Of a DNA stretch of 64,000 nt, positions 1 to 9,739 are shown piece after piece; position 1 is the stretch's first letter; each line of letters begins with the position of its first letter. The stretch lies in NCBI GenBank assembly GCA_002336895.1, contig DDFC01000032.1, positions 1 through 64,000 of the forward strand. The letters are read 5' to 3'. The stretch is from Verrucomicrobiaceae bacterium UBA1938. Its GTDB lineage: Bacteria; Verrucomicrobiota; Verrucomicrobiia; Verrucomicrobiales; Verrucomicrobiaceae. A program made the position numbers and the translations under genes. Below the pieces are notes generated by a model. The model did no database searches. It was not told the origin of the DNA and saw only the letters and a program-made list of their open reading frames with translations.

Positions 1-24
1 GTATTCAACTGCTTATGGTATTAG

Positions 25-54
25 ACAAAAAAGGGCGGACCGGAGTCCGCCCTT
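25..54 (-). terminator. Rho-independent terminator of the first ECF sigma gene
   Basis: The stem AAGGGCGGAC (31-40) pairs with GTCCGCCCTT (45-54) around a 4-base loop. On the minus strand it is followed by a run of six T residues. It lies about 30 bases beyond the stop of the minus-strand sigma gene, so it is placed to end that transcript. Confidence 0.85.
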
Positions 55-87
55 CAGGGTTTGGGTTTGGTTTTGGGGGGAATCGAA

Positions 88-684
88 TCAGGCCAGGCGT
101 GGCTTCACCAGGGTCTCCAGGCGGTTCACACCACGGCGGATGCGGGCCTTGATGGTGCCCAGGGGCTCACGCAGGCGCTCGGCCACCTCGGCTTGGGTGA
201 GGCCGCTGAAGTAGGTCAGCTCAATGGCTTCGCGCTGGTCGTCCGTCAGGCGGGACACGGCGCTGTGCAGGATGGTGTCGCGTTCCTTGGTTTCCAGGTT
301 TTCGTGGCCGGAGGGCTCAAACTCAAACTGGTCCTTCTTGTTCTCCGTCTCAAAGTCGTCATTGAGGCGGGAGCGGCGCTGCTTGGAGCGGATGCGGTCG
401 ATGGCGCGATTCCGGGCCAGGGTGGTCAGCCAGGTCAGGGGCTTGCCTTTGCGGGGCTCGTAGAGGTGGGCCTTGTTCCACACCTGCACCAGCACCTCCT
501 GCATCACGTCTTCGGTGTCGTGGTGGTCGTTCAGCACGTTGGAGATGGAGGCGAAGATGAGGCCGCTGTACTTCTTGTAGAAGGTCTGGAAGCTGGCGGA
601 ATCGCGCTCGGCGATGCGCTTCAGTAGCCTGATGTCTTCGATGACGCTGGGATCTAACTCGGGGGTCGTTTCAGTCGCGTTCAT
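88..684 (-). CDS. ECF-type RNA polymerase sigma factor
   Basis: This 198-residue protein has the two-domain layout of group 4 (ECF) sigma factors, which redirect RNA polymerase to stress or envelope genes. Region 2 is seen around FASISNVLNDHHDTEDVMQE, with the acidic D-T-E-D-V core. Region 4 is seen at LTDDQREAIELTYFSGLTQ followed by a helix-turn-helix ending IKARIRRG. The ATG at 684 is chosen because the upstream in-frame extension would need a TTG start and adds only 14 unconserved residues. No anti-sigma gene is adjacent. The gene is followed by a strong terminator and preceded by three copies of a 9-base motif, so it is probably a single-gene transcript. Its target genes cannot be read from the sequence. 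Confidence 0.9.
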   Translation of the reverse strand: MNATETTPELDPSVIEDIRLLKRIAERDSASFQTFYKKYSGLIFASISNVLNDHHDTEDVMQEVLVQVWNKAHLYEPRKGKPLTWLTTLARNRAIDRIRSKQRRSRLNDDFETENKKDQFEFEPSGHENLETKERDTILHSAVSRLTDDQREAIELTYFSGLTQAEVAERLREPLGTIKARIRRGVNRLETLVKPRLA

Positions 685-697
685 GATGATGAGGTGG

Positions 698-787
698 TTG
701 TCTAACGAGGCTGATAATTGCGACAAAACGAGGTTTCGTCAAAGATTTGTTTTATTTTTGTCTAACAGTAAGTCTATTTTGTCTAAC
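698..787 (-). repeat. three direct copies of GTTAGACAA upstream of the sigma gene
   Basis: The minus-strand motif GTTAGACAA (plus strand TTGTCTAAC) occurs exactly at 698-706, 758-766 and 779-787. The two distal copies are 21 bp apart, two helical turns. The proximal copy sits at the predicted transcription start. A near copy, ATTAGACAA, lies at 20-28 on the plus strand beyond the gene. The arrangement resembles regulator binding sites; the regulator is unknown. Confidence 0.5.
714..742 (-). promoter_or_regulatory. possible promoter of the first ECF sigma gene
   Basis: Reading the minus strand, TTGACG (742-737) is followed after 17 bases by AATTAT (719-714). The -35 matches the consensus well and the -10 moderately. 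It would start transcription near 707, about 23 bases before the ATG at 684. Confidence 0.3.
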
Positions 788-1024
788 TTCCGCTACAAGG
801 CGGCCCTTTCAGGATGGACAAAGCTATGAGGTCGTGTGGCGTGCCTTTATTCCCGCCGTGTCCACCTTTTGCACGCCAGATCGCAGGTATGAGGGGACCC
901 AGCACGTGGTGGTGACGGCCAGCCCCTGCCCTTCCCTCTGCATACGAATGGGTTTCCAGAGTGCTCAACACTCCATCTTCATTCGTGGCGATCTGAAGAT
1001 ATCCCTCCTATCTCAGCTTTCTGC

Positions 1025-2506
1025 CTATTGTTCTTTTTTCTTCCCCGCTTTTTTTGCGGGCGCATTGGCAGCGCGACCATCCGGCTTGGCGGGATCGTAG
1101 GCGGGGTTGGGCGTGGGCAGCAGCGCGCCCACGTCTTTCTGCCAGGCATGCAGTTCGGCCAGCATGGCCTTCACACGCTCCGGCTCCTGAGCGGCCAGGT
1201 TGTTGGTTTCGCTCAGGTCGTTCTTTAGATTGAAAAGCTCCGGCTGGTCCTGCTCATGCCACTGGATAAGCTTCCAGTCTCCCCGGCGCATGGCGGCTCC
1301 GGGCGCTCCGCCCTGATTGCCGTAGTGCGGGTAGTGCCAGAAGAGCGGACGCTCCGGCAGTTCTTTACCCTCCAGCACGGGGAGCAGGCTCACGCCGTCG
1401 ATCTTGGAGATCGGTTTGCTGCCGGTCACATCTGCCAGGGTGGCAAAGTAGTCTGGGCTGCACACGGGGGTGGCCACCTCGGCACCCGGCTTTACCACGC
1501 CCGGCCAGCGTACGATGAGGGGCTCGCGGATGCCGCCCTCATACAGCCAGCCCTTGCCGCCGCGCAGCGGCAGATTGGAGGTGGGGGAGCCCTCGCTAGT
1601 GCTCAGGCCGCCATTGTCAGAGGTGAAAATGACGAGCGTGTTTTTGTCCAGCCCCAGCGCCTCCAGCTTGGACAAAACCTTGCCCACGGCGGCGTCCATG
1701 GCCTCCACCATACCGGCATAGACGGCGTGCTCCTGCACCAGCCGCACATCGCGCGGCTCCTCGCGGCCAAACTTGGGCTGCAGGCCCAGCTTCTGGCGCT
1801 TGGCCTCATACTTGGCCTGCAAATCCGGGCGCGACTGCAGCGGCGTGTGCACGGAGTAGAACGAAAAGCATACAAAGAACGGCTGTTTCTGATGCGCCTC
1901 GATGAACTTCCCCGCCTCCGTGGCCAGCCGGTCCGGCAGGTGCTCGCCGGGCGGGCCGTCGGGCAGGCGCGGGTTGTCATAGGGCACGAAGTATTTGCCA
2001 CGCCCGTAGGGGCCGCCACGATCGACGCCGCCCATGTTCACATCATAGCCCTGGTCCTCCGGCCAGAAGCCCTCGGGTCCCAGGTGCCACTTGCCGCCAA
2101 AGAAGGTGGCGTAGCCCGCGCTTTTCATGAGCTCTCCCAGCGTCACCTCCTCATGCGCCAGCCGGTCCGAGTAGGGGGCGGGCAGCAGGCGGGTATTGCG
2201 CTTCCAGCCTTCCGGCTTCAGCGGAGCGCCGATGTAGTCCGTAATGCCCGTGCGCTGAGGCCAGCGCCCTGTCTGGATGGCCGCACGCGTGGGAGAGCAC
2301 ACCGGGCAGGCGGCGTAGGCATCGGTAAAACGCGCGCCCTCCTTGGCCAGACGGTCGATGCTCGGCGTCTCATAAAACGTGCTGCCGTAGCAGCCGAGGT
2401 CTCGCTGGCCCAGGTCGTCCACCAGGAAAAACACCACATTGGGCCGCTCTGCGGCAGGCAGTACCGAGGCACAAAAGACGAGGGAAAGCAGGCATTTCCG
2501 AAACAT
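1025..2506 (-). CDS. secreted sulfatase (arylsulfatase family)
   Basis: This 493-residue sulfatase hydrolyses sulfate esters, probably from polysaccharides, in the periplasm or outside the cell. It starts with a signal peptide (MFRKCLLSLVFCASVLPAAE). The N-terminal metal site is VDDLGQRD (about residues 29-36). The modification motif CSPTR (residues 70-74) marks it as a Cys-type sulfatase needing conversion of Cys70 to formylglycine. A GKWHLG motif follows near residue 130, and a TSDNGG metal motif lies in the middle of the protein. The ATG at 2506 is chosen because it opens the signal peptide; the longer frame back to 2626 would overlap the aspS start. The gene is divergent from aspS. The substrate is not predictable. 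The only SUMF1-family protein in the window (62965) lacks catalytic cysteines, so its maturase must lie elsewhere. Confidence 0.92.
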   Translation of the reverse strand: MFRKCLLSLVFCASVLPAAERPNVVFFLVDDLGQRDLGCYGSTFYETPSIDRLAKEGARFTDAYAACPVCSPTRAAIQTGRWPQRTGITDYIGAPLKPEGWKRNTRLLPAPYSDRLAHEEVTLGELMKSAGYATFFGGKWHLGPEGFWPEDQGYDVNMGGVDRGGPYGRGKYFVPYDNPRLPDGPPGEHLPDRLATEAGKFIEAHQKQPFFVCFSFYSVHTPLQSRPDLQAKYEAKRQKLGLQPKFGREEPRDVRLVQEHAVYAGMVEAMDAAVGKVLSKLEALGLDKNTLVIFTSDNGGLSTSEGSPTSNLPLRGGKGWLYEGGIREPLIVRWPGVVKPGAEVATPVCSPDYFATLADVTGSKPISKIDGVSLLPVLEGKELPERPLFWHYPHYGNQGGAPGAAMRRGDWKLIQWHEQDQPELFNLKNDLSETNNLAAQEPERVKAMLAELHAWQKDVGALLPTPNPAYDPAKPDGRAANAPAKKAGKKKEQ

Positions 2507-2615
2507 GACCGGTGAAAACGGCCCTCCCCGCCCGGACCTTGCCCCCGTTTTGGTCATTCCTTTCCCCCTTGCACGCGGGCCGAATCCGCCGACTCTACGC
2601 GCCCTTTTTTCCGCC

Positions 2616-4448
<1,833 letters not shown>

Positions 4449-4449
4449 C

Positions 4450-4604
4450 TGGAGCGCGCGCGTCTCGCGTGCTGTCTTCCGCGTCTCGCGGAAGACCGTC
4501 TCCTGGCACCCACCGGCTGACTCGTCTGCGCATCAGCAAAATATACGCTCGGACGGCATTCAGCGGGGACGCTGAATGCTGCACGCGAGGACGCGTGCGC
4601 TCCA
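4450..4604. repeat. REP-like palindromic element with terminal inverted repeats
   Basis: The whole space between the aspS stop and the convergent sigma-gene stop is one structured element. The left end TGGAGCGC-G-CGCGT-CTCGCGTGC (4450-4472) and the complement of the right end (4604-4581), TGGAGCGC-A-CGCGTCCTCGCGTGC, are near-identical inverted copies. Inside each half is a further perfect hairpin: 4474-4483 with 4487-4496 (10 bp, TCT loop), and 4556-4564 with 4571-4579 (9 bp, 6-base loop). The inner stems differ in sequence but occupy the same relative position, which suggests conserved structure. It may also end both convergent transcripts, although there is no T-tract. Confidence 0.75.
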
Positions 4605-5324
4605 TCACGATCCGCGCAAGGCGCCCATCAGCGCGTCCAGTTCTTCGCGCACCGTGTCTGCATCGCTGACCGTCTGTGCGATCTCCGCCTTCACGGATTC
4701 GCGGAAGCGTTTCCGCAGACGATGCACGGCCACCTTCACGGCCTCGATGCTCATGCCGAGCTTTGCGGCGGCTTCGGTTTGAGGCGTCGCATCGGCCTCG
4801 GCGGTCAGCCAGGGTTTCAGAACGTCAAAGTGCTCTGACTTGCCATCGTCACGCATCTCGGACTCCAGACGGCTCAGCGCACGCGCGAGCAGCGTGAGGG
4901 CCCACTGGCGGTCAAAGGCCGCATCCGGCGCTTCCACGCTCGCATCCGCTATTTGCAGGCCCGCGCCGGTCTGCTCGGAACCTCCGTCGAGCACCGCATG
5001 CACCTGCCCGCCGCCGCGCTTGGCCGCATGATCATGCTCGCGTTGATTGGCGGCAAAGCGTTTCAAGACCGTGAGCAGGTAGCTGCGGAATTTTCCACGC
5101 AGCGGATCCGCGCCATCAATGGTCCCGCCCTCAAGCAGCTTGGCAAAGAAGTCATGCGCCAGATCCCGCGCCACATCCTCCGCACGCCCGTCCCGCCGCA
5201 GGAAGGCCACCACCGGGGCGTAGTAGGCCGCGCACAGCTCGCTCAGCGCCGCACGTGCCTGCGCATCCTCGCCCCGTGAGCGGGAGACGAGCGTCCAGCG
5301 CGTGTCGTGGAAGGAGGATGTCAT
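4605..5324 (-). CDS. ECF-like sigma factor coupled to a kinase gene
   Basis: This 239-residue protein resembles the ECF-like sigma factors that accompany Ser/Thr kinases in Planctomycetes and Verrucomicrobia. Region 2 lies around residues 25-85 (AEDVARDLAHDFFAKLLEGG), with KFRSYLLTVLKRF following. Region 4 lies near residues 180-220, with TEAAAKLGMSIEAVKVAVHRLRKR as the helix-turn-helix. The start is fixed by an ATGA overlap with the stop of the upstream kinase gene (5321-5324), so the two are probably translated together. This coupling suggests the kinase controls the sigma factor or its output, though the sequence does not show the mechanism. The promoters it recognises are unknown. Confidence 0.85.
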   Translation of the reverse strand: MTSSFHDTRWTLVSRSRGEDAQARAALSELCAAYYAPVVAFLRRDGRAEDVARDLAHDFFAKLLEGGTIDGADPLRGKFRSYLLTVLKRFAANQREHDHAAKRGGGQVHAVLDGGSEQTGAGLQIADASVEAPDAAFDRQWALTLLARALSRLESEMRDDGKSEHFDVLKPWLTAEADATPQTEAAAKLGMSIEAVKVAVHRLRKRFRESVKAEIAQTVSDADTVREELDALMGALRGS

Positions 5325-8300
5325 GGGAGGGGTGGGAGGATAACCTTATCATAGACAACAGTCTGAGCTTTGCGGCTGCGGATCTGAAAGGATGCCACTT
5401 CCCGCAGTAAAGCCCCGAAATCGGCCCTCACCACTCGCGAGCCTTCGCTGGCACTGTCGAGATGCCCGGTGGATCCAATCCGGCTGCCATTTTTAAGCAG
5501 GGCGACCACATCATAGACCCTGTCGTTATCCACAGGTTTCACCCACGAGACAAACGCCCGGTGGTCTTCATCGTCTCCCAGCCCCGCCAGCAAGCAGCGA
5601 GGCCCCAGATTGAGGGCGCCATGAAAATCAGGATTTAGGATGAGGCCGTCCTGCCATGGGCCGATGCTGTAATGAAGAACCACGCGCACAGCGGGCGGCA
5701 GGCTACTGCGACGGCCGGGACTCACCACCACCGCCAGCAAAGAATTATCCGCCCCCTCCGCAGTGTTAAAATCCCATCCGTTGTATTTTTTCAAATCATC
5801 CCCTCTGTTCTTCAGCTCCTCCCCGTTGACGTCTGTTATCTCCACCGTCAGCCTGCTGTAACGGTCAATGTCCGGATGTTCGAACCAGAGGTGCAGCCAG
5901 CAGGTTTCATCATCGACGATGGGAGGTACATAGCCAAAGGCATGGTTGATGCGCGAAATGCTTTTGAAATCCGTTACCGGCATTCCTTCCGGCGTGTAAA
6001 CAGGATCTTCGAAGCGCTGGCGTTTCAAGGCCAGCCGGACGAAACGTAGCACAGGCTGCCGGTCCAGAGCCCTTGACGTGCCGTCAATGACCGGCAGGGG
6101 AGCGGCCTTCGCCTCAAATCCGCCCCCACCTCCCAGCGGCCAGTACGAAAACAGCATCTTCCCGATGATCTTGTCCCACGGCATGAAGAACTCCTCCTTG
6201 CTGCTGCCGCGTTTCAGCAGCAAGCCTTTGGCCTCGACGGCGATGACGCGCGCGAGCCAGGTCTGGCCGTTCTCATGGGCATAGGTGATGAGATCTCCAG
6301 GGACGAAACCGGTGTTGAGTTTGGACGCGAGCCAGCGGCTGCCTTTGGCGACGCCGGGCTCATGATCATGCGGAATGGAATACGAGGCCCCGATGAAGGC
6401 GCGGATGAAAAACATCAGCACGATGATGGGGATGACGAGCTCGATGTTGCGCACCAGCCGGTGCGGCTTGATGACGGGGCGGCCCACCGGACGGCGGTGC
6501 ATCCAGACCAGTGTGGATACCACGGAGGCCGCCATCGCGACCAGTGTCAGCGCAATGGCCGCCCAGGCATAGGCGTCCCGGTGTCGCGGAAGCTGATAAA
6601 AGCCCGCGATGCCTGCGGCAATGACCGTGAGCGACCAGCAGAAGAGATGCCGGCCAAACACGGCGTTCACATCATACCAGCGCTGGTCGGATACAAAGGT
6701 GGAGGGCAGCCGCACGCCATAGACCGGATTCATCGGCACCAGGCGCAGCCACAGCGGCAGGCTCAGCGCCGCCATGAGCAGCCCCATGCCTTCCACCGAA
6801 CCAGAGATGAGCATCTGCGAGGTTATGCCCGCCATGCCTGAGTAGACCCACATGCGGACCATGCCGGCGAGAACCAGGAAAAAAAGCAGCGCAGCGGGAA
6901 TAAGCCACAGCACCCGGGAGGGGCGTTCATACCACTTCGTGGCATGCTGAGCGCCCCCCCGCGCTTCAAACTCCAACTGCCTGCGCGCCCACCATGGCAT
7001 GAGCAAAGACGGCATCATAAGCGGCACCCATATCCACGCCACGAAAGGGCCGGTCACGCGGGTCATCTTCACCAGCCACTGCAGCGGCACAGGAAAGACA
7101 CCGAGGCTCTCGGCCACATATGGCGCATGCACTTGCGCACCCATGCCTGCCACCAGCGCATATACCTGGCCACCATAGCCGTGCACACAGGCTGCCAGCC
7201 CGCCCACCGTCTCCCAGCCCAGAGCCATGCCGCCTGCGGCGAAAAAACCCACAGCTACGCCGCCGTAGGCCAGCAGCCATGCCAGCGCCACCCCGCCCCA
7301 CGAGACAAGACCTAGACTCATGCCCCCTACTGCCACCACGCCCAACGCCACGCCACCGCAGGCAATGATGCCGCGTGCCTGACCTCCAAAGGCCACCACG
7401 CCCACCGCCTTGTCCCCAAAGGCAAAGAAGCCGCGTGCCACGCGCTTGCGCCCCGTGGCGGGATCAATGCCGGAGGTCACATGCACCAGCGGCATGCCGA
7501 AGAGCGTGCGTTTGGACTTGTACTCAAAGCTGTTGAACTGCCACGCAAGAGAGCGCCGCACCTGCGGCGGCATGGCGGCGACGCCTTCGATCTGAGTCTT
7601 GAACTCGCCCGCGCTCTGCTGCCGGCGCTCGCGCTCCTTGGCCAGCGCACGGAAGACGACCTCGTCCATGCCGCCGCTGACGGATGATTTTTCCGAGGGC
7701 GCGGCAAAGCGGCCCAGAGGCAGCTCTCCGGTGAGCATCTCGTAGAAAACGACGCCGAGGCTGTAGATGTCCGCGCGGTGGTCCACGCTGCCGGGCTTTT
7801 CGATCTGCTCCGGCGCCATGTAGGGCGCGGTGCCCAGCCTGGCGCCGCTTTGCGTCAGCAGCATCCCGCCGTCCCCGCTTTCATCGAGGATCTTGGCGAT
7901 TCCGAAGTCGGCGATTTTCACTTTGCCCTTCGCATCCAGCAGGATGTTCTCGGGCTTGATGTCGCGGTGCAGCACGCCCTGGCTGTGAGCATACTGCAGG
8001 GCCTCGCACATCACGGGGATGATGCCCAGCGCCTGCTCCGGAGTGAAGCGGCCGGCGCGCATGGCCTGGCGCAGGTTCACGCCATCCACGTATTCCATGA
8101 TGAGGTAACAGAAGCCGCCGCTCTCGCCAAAGTCATGCACGGTGACGATGTTTGGGTGGCTGAGCCGGGCGAGCACGCGCCCCTCGCGGGTGAAGCGCTC
8201 CGCAAAGCCCGGCGTGGCCGCGAGGGATTTGGGCAGCACCTTGAGCGCGACCATGCGGTCCAGCCGCGGCTGCCGCGCACGAAACACCGCGCTCATGCCG

Positions 8301-8500
8301 CCGTGGCCGATGAGATCGAGGATTTCGAGATCAGGAAACGCGGCGGCGATTTCCGCCAGCGAGGGCAGGTCACGCGGAGCGAGAGGGAGCGTGTCTGCAC
8401 CGCCGTCCGTGGGCATGGCGGCGGCGGCCATCAGGTCGGCTGGGTTCAGACCGTGAAAGGGATCTGTGGGGGAGGGTGTGGAGTCCATGACCGCCTGCAT
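5321..8500 (-). CDS. membrane Ser/Thr protein kinase with SdpI-like region
   Basis: This 1059-residue Hanks-type kinase has a cytoplasmic N-terminal catalytic domain (about residues 58-310). Visible motifs are the glycine loop GHGGMS (65-70), VALKV Lys87, HRDIKPEN (HRD 178-180), DFG (198-200) and APE (229-231). Around 322 comes FEYKSKRTLFG, then about 130 residues of glycine-spaced hydrophobic repeats such as GGVALGVVAVGG. Several membrane segments follow. One stretch (PVYGVRLPSTFVSDQRWYD, about 590-613) resembles the SdpI immunity family. The C-terminal ~300 residues are not recognised. The start may be residue 5 (8488), which has a nearby GGCGG. The gene overlaps the downstream sigma gene by four bases. 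The input signal is unknown. Confidence 0.88.
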   Translation of the reverse strand: MQAVMDSTPSPTDPFHGLNPADLMAAAAMPTDGGADTLPLAPRDLPSLAEIAAAFPDLEILDLIGHGGMSAVFRARQPRLDRMVALKVLPKSLAATPGFAERFTREGRVLARLSHPNIVTVHDFGESGGFCYLIMEYVDGVNLRQAMRAGRFTPEQALGIIPVMCEALQYAHSQGVLHRDIKPENILLDAKGKVKIADFGIAKILDESGDGGMLLTQSGARLGTAPYMAPEQIEKPGSVDHRADIYSLGVVFYEMLTGELPLGRFAAPSEKSSVSGGMDEVVFRALAKERERRQQSAGEFKTQIEGVAAMPPQVRRSLAWQFNSFEYKSKRTLFGMPLVHVTSGIDPATGRKRVARGFFAFGDKAVGVVAFGGQARGIIACGGVALGVVAVGGMSLGLVSWGGVALAWLLAYGGVAVGFFAAGGMALGWETVGGLAACVHGYGGQVYALVAGMGAQVHAPYVAESLGVFPVPLQWLVKMTRVTGPFVAWIWVPLMMPSLLMPWWARRQLEFEARGGAQHATKWYERPSRVLWLIPAALLFFLVLAGMVRMWVYSGMAGITSQMLISGSVEGMGLLMAALSLPLWLRLVPMNPVYGVRLPSTFVSDQRWYDVNAVFGRHLFCWSLTVIAAGIAGFYQLPRHRDAYAWAAIALTLVAMAASVVSTLVWMHRRPVGRPVIKPHRLVRNIELVIPIIVLMFFIRAFIGASYSIPHDHEPGVAKGSRWLASKLNTGFVPGDLITYAHENGQTWLARVIAVEAKGLLLKRGSSKEEFFMPWDKIIGKMLFSYWPLGGGGGFEAKAAPLPVIDGTSRALDRQPVLRFVRLALKRQRFEDPVYTPEGMPVTDFKSISRINHAFGYVPPIVDDETCWLHLWFEHPDIDRYSRLTVEITDVNGEELKNRGDDLKKYNGWDFNTAEGADNSLLAVVVSPGRRSSLPPAVRVVLHYSIGPWQDGLILNPDFHGALNLGPRCLLAGLGDDEDHRAFVSWVKPVDNDRVYDVVALLKNGSRIGSTGHLDSASEGSRVVRADFGALLREVASFQIRSRKAQTVVYDKVILPPLP

Positions 8501-8635
8501 GGGGAAAGCAGCGGCGGAGGTTACACAAGATCATGCGTCACTGGCCAGAAACTTCGGCCGGGTGGGCGGAATCCTTTCTTGCGCAAAGCGGGCGAAACCG
8601 TCACACTCCTTCGTCAACCAGCCACCCAACCCACC

Positions 8636-9739
8636 ATGCGCCGCTACGCGCTGACCAGCCTCCTCCTGCTACTCATGTCCATTCCCGGTCCGTCATCTGC
8701 TGCCAGCGTGGAATCCCGCTCTTGGGGAAAAACACCGGCGGGAGAGGAGGTGCAGCTCTTTACGCTGAAAAACACAGGCGGGCTGGAGGCGCAGATCTGT
8801 ACCTGGGGTGGCTACATCGTCACGCTCAAGGCTCCGGATAAAAAAGGCACGCTGGCGGATGTGACGCTGGGCTTTGACAGCCTGGACGGCTACCTGGGCA
8901 GAAACCCCTTCTTTGGCTGCATCGCCGGTCGCTACGCCAACCGCATCGGCCATGCGAAGTTCACGCTGGATGGCGTGGAATACCCCGTGACGGCCAATTC
9001 CGGCAAGCACCAGCTCCACGGCGGCAAGGCGGGCTTTGACAAAAAAGTGTGGGCCGCCAAAGAGGTGCCCAATGGCGTGGCTCTCAGCTACACCAGCCCC
9101 GATGGTGAGGAGGGCTACCCCGGCACCCTGAAGTGCACCGTGACCTACACCCTCACGCCAGACAACGGCCTCAAGATCAACTACGAGGCCACCACGGATA
9201 AAGCCACCGTGCTGAACCTGACCAACCACGCCTACTTCAACCTCTCCGGCGAAGGCAGCGGTGACATCCTGGGCCACCTTCTCACGATCCCAACCGAGCA
9301 GATCACCGCCACGGATGATGACCTCATCCCCACCGGAGAGATCGCCAGCATCAAGGGCACGCCGCTGGACTTCACCAGCCCGCACGCCATCGGCGAACGC
9401 ATTGGCGCGGACTTCAAGCCGCTCGTCCAGGGCATCGGCTACGACCACAACTACGTCCTGTCCGGCAGCGGACTGAAACTGGCCGCCACGGTCAAAGATC
9501 CCGCCAGCGGCCGTGTGATGACCGTGCGCACTACGGAACCAGGGGTGCAGCTCTACACCGGCAATCATCTCAATGGCGTTCCCGGCAAAAGCGGGCACAT
9601 TTATGCAAAGCGGCATGGTTTCTGCCTCGAAACGCAGCATTATCCCGACAGCCCAAATCATCCCAGCTTCCCCGGCACGACCCTGCGCCCGGGTGAAAAA
9701 TTTACCAGCACCACGATTTACCAGTTTTCCGCCGAGTGA
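8636..9739 (+). CDS. galM: galactose mutarotase (aldose 1-epimerase), secreted
   Basis: This 367-residue enzyme interconverts alpha and beta anomers of aldohexoses. It opens with a signal peptide (MRRYALTSLLLLLMSIPGPS), so it should act outside the cytoplasm. Family motifs are visible: NRIGHAKFTLDG, the HQLHGG substrate-binding stretch, LTNHAYFNL with the catalytic-region histidine, and GVQLYTGN near the C-terminus. The ATG at 8636 is chosen because it starts the signal peptide; the frame extends far upstream only as a shadow of the divergent kinase. The stop codon overlaps the GTG start of the phosphatase gene. Length fits the family (about 340-380 with signal peptide). Confidence 0.93.
   Translation: MRRYALTSLLLLLMSIPGPSSAASVESRSWGKTPAGEEVQLFTLKNTGGLEAQICTWGGYIVTLKAPDKKGTLADVTLGFDSLDGYLGRNPFFGCIAGRYANRIGHAKFTLDGVEYPVTANSGKHQLHGGKAGFDKKVWAAKEVPNGVALSYTSPDGEEGYPGTLKCTVTYTLTPDNGLKINYEATTDKATVLNLTNHAYFNLSGEGSGDILGHLLTIPTEQITATDDDLIPTGEIASIKGTPLDFTSPHAIGERIGADFKPLVQGIGYDHNYVLSGSGLKLAATVKDPASGRVMTVRTTEPGVQLYTGNHLNGVPGKSGHIYAKRHGFCLETQHYPDSPNHPSFPGTTLRPGEKFTSTTIYQFSAE

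Larger units (their letters stand above)
685..1024. other. 340-base intergenic region without a supported gene
   Basis: This lies between the start of the ECF sigma gene and the end of the sulfatase gene, both on the minus strand. The left part is AT-rich and holds the promoter candidate and the three 9-base repeats. From about 800 to 1020 I see no convincing coding sequence or hairpin. The short open frames here look like chance. Confidence 0.6.
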
